Assembly: GCF_030408395.1 (NCBI RefSeq)
Contig: NZ_CP046980.1
Coordinates: 124,001-188,000 of the forward strand
Direction: 5' to 3'
Source: Corynebacterium aquatimens
Lineage (GTDB): Bacteria > Actinomycetota > Actinomycetes > Mycobacteriales > Mycobacteriaceae
DNA length: 64,000 nucleotides
Below are positions 35,131-41,200 of the stretch, one piece after another. A program made the translations under genes and the position numbers. The notes below the pieces were generated by a model. It was not told the origin of the DNA, searched no databases, and was given only the letters and a program-made list of their open reading frames with translations. The first letter of the stretch is position 1; each line of letters opens with the position of its first letter.

Positions 35131-35889
35131 ATGAGCAACATCAATGACGAAACAGTACGGGCAAAAATGCGAAAGCTTCGCGTATCGACCTTCGCTGATG
35201 TCTTCTACGAGATTGTCAACGACGAGGCCTACGCGGATGCGCTACCAGAGGACATCTTCCTCGCAGCAGTCGAAGAGGCCTACACACAGCGGCAACAACG
35301 CAACATCGCCAAAGCCATCACCCAGGCACAATTCCGATACCCGGACGCGAGCCTTGCTGAAGTCACCCGAGCAGAACAACGCGGCATCAACATGCGCCAA
35401 CTGAAACGAATCGCGGCGACCAACTGGCGGGAAAATCCGACCAACATTCACATCCTCGCGCCGACCGGAACAGGGAAAACATACATAGTCTGCGCCATCG
35501 GCGTCGCCGCATGTCAAGCCGGATACTCCGTGGCCTACTACCGGCTAGACCAACTCGTAGACATGTTGGCGGTCTTCTCACCGACTGACCAGAACTACCT
35601 CGATAAGATGCGGAAACTGATCAATGTCGATGTCCTTATCATCGACGATTTTATGACCATGAGCATCAACCAGCGCGGGCAAGAAGACCTGAGCAAGATC
35701 ATATTCGACCGCGACGGTCGGCTCCCAACACTGATCTCCTCCCAATCGGCCGCCGCCTACTGGGTCGAAGCCCTCCCCGACAGAGTCGGAGCCGATTCAC
35801 TCGTTAGCCGCCTCAACAACGGCCACCGAATCCGCATCGGAGACTTCGACATGCGCAAGGCCACCACCCCAATAGAACCGGACGAATAA
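35131..35889 (+). CDS. istB: IS21-family helper ATPase IstB
   Basis: A 252-residue AAA+ protein: Walker A is APTGTGKT near residue 112 and Walker B is VLIIDDF near 170. It helps IstA choose targets and assemble the transposition complex. The ribosome site GAAGGAG sits before the ATG. The two genes form one operon. Confidence 0.92.
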   Translation: MSNINDETVRAKMRKLRVSTFADVFYEIVNDEAYADALPEDIFLAAVEEAYTQRQQRNIAKAITQAQFRYPDASLAEVTRAEQRGINMRQLKRIAATNWRENPTNIHILAPTGTGKTYIVCAIGVAACQAGYSVAYYRLDQLVDMLAVFSPTDQNYLDKMRKLINVDVLIIDDFMTMSINQRGQEDLSKIIFDRDGRLPTLISSQSAAAYWVEALPDRVGADSLVSRLNNGHRIRIGDFDMRKATTPIEPDE

Positions 35890-35897
35890 AGCAAACA

Positions 35898-35922
35898 GCC
35901 GGGCCGACTCCGTCGGCCCGGC
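35898..35922 (+). terminator. Strong hairpin after istB
   Basis: A perfect 11-bp GC-rich stem (GCCGGGCCGAC / GTCGGCCCGGC) with a 3-base loop, 9 bp after the istB stop. There is no T-run, so it may stabilise mRNA or block transcription weakly. Confidence 0.5.
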
Positions 35923-36041
35923 CCCCGGTACCAACTACCCGGAACCCGGCAGTACCGGGTCTCCGGAACACCGGTACCAAAAACCCGCATCTGACAATTT
36001 CTTCGATTAGTTTTGGTTACAAACAATAATCGACACAAAGC

Positions 36042-36070
36042 TTGAAGTAATACGCGCTAGGTTACTTCAA
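36042..36070 (+). promoter_or_regulatory. Perfect 9-bp inverted repeat upstream of secreted-protein gene
   Basis: TTGAAGTAA and TTACTTCAA are separated by 11 bases, ending 27 bp before the start codon at 36098. A plausible -10 (AATAAT) lies just upstream at 36025-36030, so the repeat would be either a leader hairpin or an operator. Confidence 0.5.
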
Positions 36071-36097
36071 CGCTCTAAACCCATAAGGACCCCCAAA

Positions 36098-36592
36098 ATG
36101 CTGGGAAACACTCGTACTCGCCTCGCCACGATGGCCCTCATATTCACACTGCCCCTTGCAGTTGCCCCGGTAGCTGCGGCAGAGACTCCTGCTCCTGTCG
36201 AATCTGCAGGAACCGTCGACGAACAAGCACTCGCCCAATACTTTGCCAAAATTGACAATGCTCAAACCGAAAAGGAAGCACATGACGCACTCGTAGATTT
36301 CCTCGGTGAAGACGCAGCTAATCAAGCAATCAAGGAGAATTCTGCCTCCGGTCAGTCCGTGTCCTCGCGCGGGGCTGGAACATTCCTCACCTGTGTTAAG
36401 GGAAAAGCCTCTGATGACATCAAGAGCGTCTTCGACATTAACGTAGTTGCCGCCGCGATTGGCCAAGAAAACTACGCCAAGGCCGCAAAGGAAGCAGTGA
36501 AGTACCTAGCTAAGCAAGGCATCAAGAGAAATGCCGCTGCTCTGGCTGGCATGTTCGCGTATTGGGGTTGGCAGTGCCGAGGTAGCTGGTAA
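36098..36592 (+). CDS. Secreted hypothetical protein, bacteriocin-like candidate
   Basis: A 164-residue exported protein. Residues 1-29 form a signal peptide (MLGNTRTRLATMALIFTLPL, cleavage near VAAAETP). An acidic, alanine-rich stretch (30-90) is followed, after SSRGAG, by a cationic C-terminal part with two cysteines and an AYWGWQCRGSW end. The layout (leader, acidic pro-part, compact Lys-rich tail with Trp and Cys) resembles Sec-exported bacteriocin precursors; I know of no specific family match. A two-span membrane protein gene follows after 38 bp, as immunity genes do. The gene lies in a mobile-element-rich island next to IS21. Function is a hypothesis. Confidence 0.6.
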   Translation: MLGNTRTRLATMALIFTLPLAVAPVAAAETPAPVESAGTVDEQALAQYFAKIDNAQTEKEAHDALVDFLGEDAANQAIKENSASGQSVSSRGAGTFLTCVKGKASDDIKSVFDINVVAAAIGQENYAKAAKEAVKYLAKQGIKRNAAALAGMFAYWGWQCRGSW

Positions 36593-36630
36593 ATCCTTAG
36601 CATCACAAGCAGAACTAGAAGGGCGTATGC

Positions 36631-36819
36631 GTGGAAGCTGTAGGAAAATTCCTGGTCAGGTGGATTATCATGATCCTGATCATCGGAGCGTACGTTGTAC
36701 TCCGGGACGTCATAGGATGGGATGAGGATCTAGACTGGTCGCGGTTTGCAGACTTCTCTGCACTGGGAACCCTTGGTCTTTTCCTGCTGGCCGTCTACTC
36801 GCGCGAAAAGGCAGACTAA
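36631..36819 (+). CDS. Small two-span membrane protein (possible immunity protein)
   Basis: A 62-residue product with two predicted membrane helices (FLVRWIIMILIIGAYVVL and GTLGLFLLAV) separated by an acidic loop (GWDEDLDW). GTG start with AGAAGGG 8-10 bases upstream. It follows the secreted-protein gene closely in the same direction, so the pair is probably co-transcribed. Immunity to the neighbour product is inferred only from this arrangement. Confidence 0.6.
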   Translation: MEAVGKFLVRWIIMILIIGAYVVLRDVIGWDEDLDWSRFADFSALGTLGLFLLAVYSREKAD

Positions 36820-37087
36820 TCTAATCTCACTGTAAGATTACCTGCTTTGCTCTTCTTAGCCTTGATGACTAGCTCAGCCTACGTAAAGCAATATCCGCGT
36901 CTTAGATCCCTATTTCATCGTCGATGCCGCTGTCCGTACCCGGCATATTCACTCCTAGAGCAGGGAGTGGTTTGGTGTCACACCAAGCTCATTAGATCTG
37001 GATTTGATCCGCTTGCCCATGCGGTAGAGAAAACACCAGGATAATCCGGGAGCCCGATACCCATCAACTCAGCACCTAACAGCGGAG
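36820..37087. other. Gap with no recognisable gene
   Basis: About 270 bp of AT-richer sequence between the small membrane protein and transposase debris. I see a 15-bp inverted repeat, TTGGTGTCACACCAA, at 36972-36986, and no convincing coding frame. Confidence 0.5.
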
Positions 37088-37226
37088 CATGTCGGCCTGC
37101 AGCATTCGTTGGGCAGTGCGGCTTCGAAGCGGATGTAGGCGCTTTTCGGCTTCTTCTTCGGGGGATGAGCCCCACTTTGGTCAGGATGCGACGGATCGTA
37201 TGCGATCGTTTCGGCCCCGCCCTGAG
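37088..37226 (-). pseudogene. Fragment of an IS481-type transposase
   Basis: Read on the minus strand, it encodes GPKRSHTIRRILTKVGLI, then after a one-base shift PKKKPKSAYIRFEAALPNEC, followed by what would be WQADM if one base were restored. This matches the region of IS481-type transposases from the late helix-turn-helix to the first catalytic Asp. At least two frameshifts show it is dead. The IS3 element at 37239 has inserted just upstream of it, and the rest of the gene is not present. Confidence 0.65.
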
Positions 37227-37272
37227 GATCCTGACATCTGAACTAGCCCCCGAAAGTTGGACTGGTTTAATT

Positions 37273-38082
37273 CTAGGCGGTTAGGGCTTCAAGGGTCTGA
37301 TTCCGATATTGCATCGGGGTCAGGCCCTTGAGTCGTTGTTGGATGCGTTCGGTGTTGTACCACTGGATGTACTCGTCGATCGCCTGGTTGAACTCTGCGA
37401 CGGTGTCGAAGACTTCCCCGTGGTACATCTCGGCTTTCAGGTGGCCGAAGAAGTTCTCCATCACCGCGTTGTCGTAGCAGTTGGCTTTACGCGACATCGA
37501 CTGAACACCACCGTTATCGCCGATCAGGTCACGCCACGAGGAATGCTGGTACTGGAAGCCTTGATCGGTGTGCATCATCCACCCGGGTTCAGGTGCACAC
37601 GCCGCGATTGCCTTGGATAAAGAAGCGGCGGTAAACGCTGTCGACGGCGATGTAGCCACGGTGTGGGCAACGATTGAACGGTCGAACAGGTCCATCACCG
37701 GTGACAGATATACCTTGCGGCCTGCGACCCTGAACTCGGTGACGTCGCTGACAAAGACGGCATTTGGCTTATCTGGGGTGAACTTGCGGTCAAGTGTGTT
37801 GGCGGCAATGTGGCTGATCGTCCCGTTGTAGGAAACATATGGCCTGCGCTGGCGGACCTTGGCTCGAAGCCCCATCTCGCACATGAGCTTGTAGACGAGC
37901 TTGTGGTTGACCACCCAGCCCTGGTTGCGCAGGTCAAGTAGCACTCGTCGGTAGCCATAGCGATGCTTATTACGCTCGAAACTTTCCCGGATCGCGTCTT
38001 TGAGCGCAGCGTGCTTATCCGGCTCGCGCAGGCGTTTCTGGTGGTAGAAGAACGTCGATCTCGCCATGCCCGCCGCATCCAA
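37273..38082 (-). CDS. IS3-family transposase OrfB (rve domain)
   Basis: The frame carries the DDE integrase core: FVSDVTEF (first Asp), MMHTDQGFQYQ (second Asp) and NAVMENFFGHLK (Glu), plus the C-terminal YNTERIQQRLKGLTPMQYR. The listed ATG at 38082 is internal. The frame is open further upstream to the A7 slippery run at 38166-38172, so the product is expected as an OrfAB fusion made by -1 frameshifting. Open throughout. Confidence 0.9.
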   Translation of the reverse strand: MDAAGMARSTFFYHQKRLREPDKHAALKDAIRESFERNKHRYGYRRVLLDLRNQGWVVNHKLVYKLMCEMGLRAKVRQRRPYVSYNGTISHIAANTLDRKFTPDKPNAVFVSDVTEFRVAGRKVYLSPVMDLFDRSIVAHTVATSPSTAFTAASLSKAIAACAPEPGWMMHTDQGFQYQHSSWRDLIGDNGGVQSMSRKANCYDNAVMENFFGHLKAEMYHGEVFDTVAEFNQAIDEYIQWYNTERIQQRLKGLTPMQYRNQTLEALTA

Positions 38083-38132
38083 AAGGTATTGCAGACGATG
38101 TTGTGACTTGAGGATGACAATCGCCTGGACTT

Positions 38133-38615
38133 TCAGGCGCGTCCCTGGTTCCTCAAGTCCCGCAATTTTTTTAGATATGCGTTTTCCGCTTCCAACCGTG
38201 CGATCTGGCGGCGCAGCTTCTCTTCCTCCGACAGCGGCTTCGGTGCGACCGAGCCTCTGGGCCTACCCTTCGGCTTCGGTTTTAGCGCCTCATCGCCACC
38301 TTTACGCCATTTCCACGACCACCCTTTAACTAGCTGGTCTGATGACAGGCCAAACTCACGCGCAAGATCCATCGCCGTCTCACCGGCAAGGTGGCGTTGG
38401 ACAACTTCCTTCTTGATTTCGAACGAATACTGCTGCTTAGTCGGTTTCTCCACAAGACATAGCTTGCCATGCAGCGTAAACCGACGATAGAGCATACGGG
38501 CGGCGTATCTGGAGACACCAAGAGCAATGGCAGCGGCCTGGCAACCCATCCCCTGCTCGAAAAGCTCCACTAACTGTTCACGCTGAACTTCACTGAGCGA
38601 ACTACGTGCTCTCAA
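38133..38615 (-). CDS. IS3-family transposase OrfA
   Basis: A 160-residue protein with two helix-turn-helix units (residues about 10-45 and 75-105) and a leucine-rich coiled coil near the end (EEKLRRQIARLEAENAYLKKL). The coiled coil is followed by the CTA-AAA-AAA slippery sequence. It binds the element ends. Normal translation ends at 38133; a -1 shift at 38166-38172 continues into orfB. Confidence 0.9.
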   Translation of the reverse strand: MRARSSLSEVQREQLVELFEQGMGCQAAAIALGVSRYAARMLYRRFTLHGKLCLVEKPTKQQYSFEIKKEVVQRHLAGETAMDLAREFGLSSDQLVKGWSWKWRKGGDEALKPKPKGRPRGSVAPKPLSEEEKLRRQIARLEAENAYLKKLRDLRNQGRA

Positions 38616-38617
38616 AG

Positions 38618-38675
38618 GAACTGCTCCCCACTAGTCGGTAACTGATTTCTCAGTCCAACTAATGGGGAGCAGTTC
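38618..38675. repeat. 13-bp inverted repeat at the IS3 right end
   Basis: GAACTGCTCCCCA at 38618-38630 is exactly complementary to TGGGGAGCAGTTC at 38663-38675, inside the element between orfA and the terminal repeat. It could form a hairpin in transcripts entering from outside. Confidence 0.7.
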
Positions 38676-38710
38676 AATCCCCGGGCGGGGTTCATTACTA
38701 TCCGGCCCCT

Positions 38711-38739
38711 AAACCTGCAGGTCAAAAACGTGCAGGTTT
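38711..38739 (-). terminator. Hairpin downstream of tyrA
   Basis: A 9-bp stem AAACCTGCA / TGCAGGTTT with an 11-base loop, about 55 bp beyond the tyrA stop. There is no T-run on the minus strand, so termination is uncertain. Confidence 0.4.
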
Positions 38740-38793
38740 CCTTATGGGTGTCTGCGTTGTCAGGATCGTCAGGGCCGTCAGGATCATCCTGAG

Positions 38794-39765
38794 TTACATC
38801 ACCTCGATGCGGCCGCCAATGGATTCGGCCTGCTTGAGCTGGTCCACCCAGCCCGGCCCGCCGGGGTTAATCCGCATCACGGGCCGCGATGCCCGCGCGC
38901 CGAACCGGACGTAGGCGTTGTTGCCGGCCTCCGCGAGGTCCTTGATGGTCGGCGTTTCTAGGTCCTCCCGCGCCTTCTGGAGGATCGGGATGATCTCATC
39001 CAGCGTTTTCACCAGAGCGGGGCCGTTGGTTTCGCACATCGCGCGGACGAGTTCCGGCTTGGTCCCAGCCACCCGGGTGGCGCCAGCAAAAGAGCCAGCA
39101 GCGAGCGATTGCGCCAGCGTGCCGCCCCGATCGCCGATGACCGCCAATGCTTCAGCGAGCACGTGGGGGAGGTGGGAAACGCGGGCGACGGATTCGTCGT
39201 GGTGCCCGACCGTCACCGGCACAATCTCCGACCCGCAGATCTGGGCGACAGCGCACACCTGCCCAAAGACGTCCATCCACTTTTGCGAAGTGGGGTTTTC
39301 CAGCGCGTAGTCGTAGGCCACGGCCCACGCCGCGCCGTCAAAGAGCCCGGTCTTCGAGGCCATCCAGCCGGAGTACTCCGTACCCGCCATCGGGTGCCCA
39401 CCCACGTAACGCTGGCCCATGCCGCGCTCGCGCACGAGGTCGTAGACGGCAGCTTTCACACTCACGACGTCAGTGATTCCGCAATTCGGTGCGTGTTCAT
39501 TGATCGCGTCCAACGCGACACCCACCGCGTGCATCGGCACCGCGATCACAATCAGTGCCCCGGCTTTTTCGGCGCGCTGCAGCACCGCAGTCAAATCCGT
39601 GGTGACATCAAAGCCGTCTTTTTCCGCCCCGCGCGCGCCCGCTGCGGAACGGTTATAGCCGAAAACCTCCACATCGGCCGCGGCAAGGTCGCGCATAATC
39701 GACCCGCCGATCAGGCCAAGGCCGAGCACACACACGCTGAGAGAATTCTTCGAAGGATCGATCAC
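38794..39765 (-). CDS. tyrA: Prephenate/arogenate dehydrogenase
   Basis: A 323-residue enzyme of tyrosine synthesis. The NAD(P) site GLGLIGGS is at residues about 15-22. GGHPMAGTEYSG is the conserved His/Gly block, and PVTVGHHDESVARVSHLPH holds the catalytic-region HD...SHLPH. In corynebacteria the enzyme is usually arogenate-specific, so both activities are named. There is no ACT domain. ATG start. The accessory island ends just downstream. Confidence 0.92.
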   Translation of the reverse strand: MIDPSKNSLSVCVLGLGLIGGSIMRDLAAADVEVFGYNRSAAGARGAEKDGFDVTTDLTAVLQRAEKAGALIVIAVPMHAVGVALDAINEHAPNCGITDVVSVKAAVYDLVRERGMGQRYVGGHPMAGTEYSGWMASKTGLFDGAAWAVAYDYALENPTSQKWMDVFGQVCAVAQICGSEIVPVTVGHHDESVARVSHLPHVLAEALAVIGDRGGTLAQSLAAGSFAGATRVAGTKPELVRAMCETNGPALVKTLDEIIPILQKAREDLETPTIKDLAEAGNNAYVRFGARASRPVMRINPGGPGWVDQLKQAESIGGRIEVM

Positions 39766-39804
39766 AAAACCAAGTGTCCCACATTGCTATTAGGCTGACT
39801 AGGC

Positions 39805-40281
39805 ATGAACCAGGAAGGCTACGCAATCACCGTCACCCAGCGCGAGGGACGGTGGGAAGTGCGCGAGTTCGCCGACAACTTCACGCGCGTCAGCCACGCG
39901 ATTTCAGCCGTGCGCAACTTGCGTAGTGAGTCCGCGGCGTTCGCCATCGTCAACGTCGAGGAGGAGTACCTCGCCATCGTTCGCCCCGGTCCCCGCGGCA
40001 CCCGCGCGCTAATTTCGGACGCGACGATGGCGGTCGACGATGACTTCGCGGCGGATATTTGCGAAGAAGCAGGCATCGAGATCCCCGACATCGACCCGGC
40101 CGACCTGGACGACGTTGACGCGTACGCCGACGGGGACTTCGACATCCTCGCAGACCTCGGCCTGAGTGAGGGCACGTTAGCCGTGCTTATCGACGATGGG
40201 GAGGCGGACCCATCAGAGATCATCGAGCGGATCGCTGATGAGCTCGGTTTTCTTGACGAATTGCTCGATGCAGTTGGATAA
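39805..40281 (+). CDS. TadA-associated protein
   Basis: A 158-residue, strongly acidic protein (DDVDAYADGDFDILADLGLSEG ...) of the type annotated as tRNA adenosine deaminase-associated protein in actinobacteria, always next to tadA. Function unknown. It is divergent from tyrA and its end overlaps the tadA start by 14 bp. Contains the 11-bp word at 40185. Confidence 0.85.
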   Translation: MNQEGYAITVTQREGRWEVREFADNFTRVSHAISAVRNLRSESAAFAIVNVEEEYLAIVRPGPRGTRALISDATMAVDDDFAADICEEAGIEIPDIDPADLDDVDAYADGDFDILADLGLSEGTLAVLIDDGEADPSEIIERIADELGFLDELLDAVG

Positions 40282-40987
40282 CCGTTTGGATAAGCGCCTG
40301 GATAACCGAATGCAGCGCGCTCTGGACATCGCGCGCACCACCCCGGACGGTGACATTCCTGTGGGCGCCGTTGTGTACGGGCCGGGTGGGGAGGAGCTTG
40401 GGGTGGGGACCAATCGTCGTCAAGCAAGCTGCGATCCCACAGCCCACGCGGAGGTTGAAGCGATACGCGCAGCCGCGAGTGCGTTGGGCACGTGGCGGCT
40501 CGACGGCTGCGAGCTGGTGGTGACGCTGGAGCCGTGCACGATGTGCGCGGGCGCGATCCTAGGCGCGCGGATCGAAAGCCTGGTTTTCGGTGCATACGAG
40601 CCGAAAACTGGCGCCGTGGGTTCGGTTCTTGATGCGCTGCGTGACCCGCATCATCTGCACACGGTTGAGGTGCGCGGTGGAATTCGTGAGCGAGAGTGTG
40701 CCGAATTGTTACACAACTTCTTTAGGCCCCGCCGTACCATGGGTCGAAACAATTACTTCAACGAAAAGGAGACAATCATGGGTTTGGCTGACAAGGCAGA
40801 ATCTCTCAAGGGCGACGCTAAGGAAGCTCTGGGCGACGCTACCGACAACAACGAGCTGAAGAACGAGGGCAAGGCTGACCAGCTGTCCGGCGACATCAAG
40901 GACAAGCTGGACCAGGCTGGAGACGCTATCAAGGACAAGGCCAACGAGGTCGCTGGCAAGATCCAGGACGCACGCGAGAACAACTAA
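40268..40987 (+). CDS. tadA: tRNA-specific adenosine deaminase TadA, in-frame C-terminal CsbD extension
   Basis: TadA converts A34 to inosine in tRNA-Arg(ACG). The deaminase core is complete: HAEVEA (zinc His plus catalytic Glu) and PCTMCAGAI (two zinc Cys), with the normal C-terminal LLHNFFRPRR. There is no stop codon there: translation would continue through TMGRNNYFNEKETI into all 69 residues of a CsbD protein, ending at 40987 and giving about 239 residues. A Shine-Dalgarno site (AAAAGGAG) precedes the CsbD ATG, so separate CsbD is also made. The start is ATG 40268; ATG 40310 (MQRALD) is the other option. Either a genuine fusion or a lost stop codon. Confidence 0.85.
   Translation: MQLDNRLDKRLDNRMQRALDIARTTPDGDIPVGAVVYGPGGEELGVGTNRRQASCDPTAHAEVEAIRAAASALGTWRLDGCELVVTLEPCTMCAGAILGARIESLVFGAYEPKTGAVGSVLDALRDPHHLHTVEVRGGIRERECAELLHNFFRPRRTMGRNNYFNEKETIMGLADKAESLKGDAKEALGDATDNNELKNEGKADQLSGDIKDKLDQAGDAIKDKANEVAGKIQDARENN
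40778..40987 (+). CDS. CsbD-family stress protein (internal start)
   Basis: A 69-residue, lysine/aspartate-rich helical protein (MGLADKAESLKGDAKEALGD, with NNELKNEGKADQLSGD) matching CsbD, a small general-stress family of unknown role. The ATG has AAAAGGAG 6-7 bases upstream and is in frame with tadA, whose stop codon is missing. It is therefore likely to be produced both alone and as the tail of TadA. Confidence 0.8.
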   Translation: MGLADKAESLKGDAKEALGDATDNNELKNEGKADQLSGDIKDKLDQAGDAIKDKANEVAGKIQDARENN

Positions 40988-41025
40988 TTTGGTTTCATAG
41001 GCGCGCTACCGCTAACGTATTTCGC

Positions 41026-41113
41026 GGTAGCGTGTCCGAGCGGCCGAAGGTACTCGCCTCGAAAGCGAGTGAGGGTAAAACCTCCGCGGGTTCAAATCCC
41101 GCCGCTACCGCCA
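41026..41113 (+). tRNA. tRNA-Ser(CGA)
   Basis: Acceptor GGTAGCG / CGCTACC, anticodon loop CTCGAAA (anticodon CGA), serine-type variable arm, T arm CGGGTTCAAATCCCG, encoded CCA to 41113. Its 5' strand is also part of an inverted repeat with CGCTACCGC at 41004-41012. Confidence 0.95.
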
Positions 41114-41200
41114 CAGAAGTCCGCAGCCACACGGCTGACGGACTTTTTCCATATTCATTTCCGATTCATTTCCGTTCGATGCGCTGAAGGGACTCGTCAC

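Larger units (their letters stand above)
33354..35996 (+). mobile_element. Intact IS21-family insertion sequence
   Basis: A 2643-bp element with istA and istB. The ends align as imperfect inverted repeats, TGTCGATTCGGGGTAGTTGG at the left and the complement of the right end TGTCAGATGCGGGTTTTTGG, both reaching GGTACC at the same offset, with extra internal copies of TTGGTACCG as is usual for IS21. It is flanked by a 7-bp direct repeat, ATTTCTT, at 33347-33353 and 35997-36003. Both reading frames are open, so it may be active. Confidence 0.85.
37239..38676 (-). mobile_element. Intact IS3-family insertion sequence (IS150-like)
   Basis: A 1438-bp element. The terminal inverted repeats are 26 bp with about 20 matches (TGAACTAGCCCCCGAAAGTT at 37239; the right end at 38651-38676 is the related complement), and are flanked by a 3-bp direct repeat ATC (37236-37238, 38677-38679). 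orfA and orfB are in the usual order with a frameshift site between them. Confidence 0.88.
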
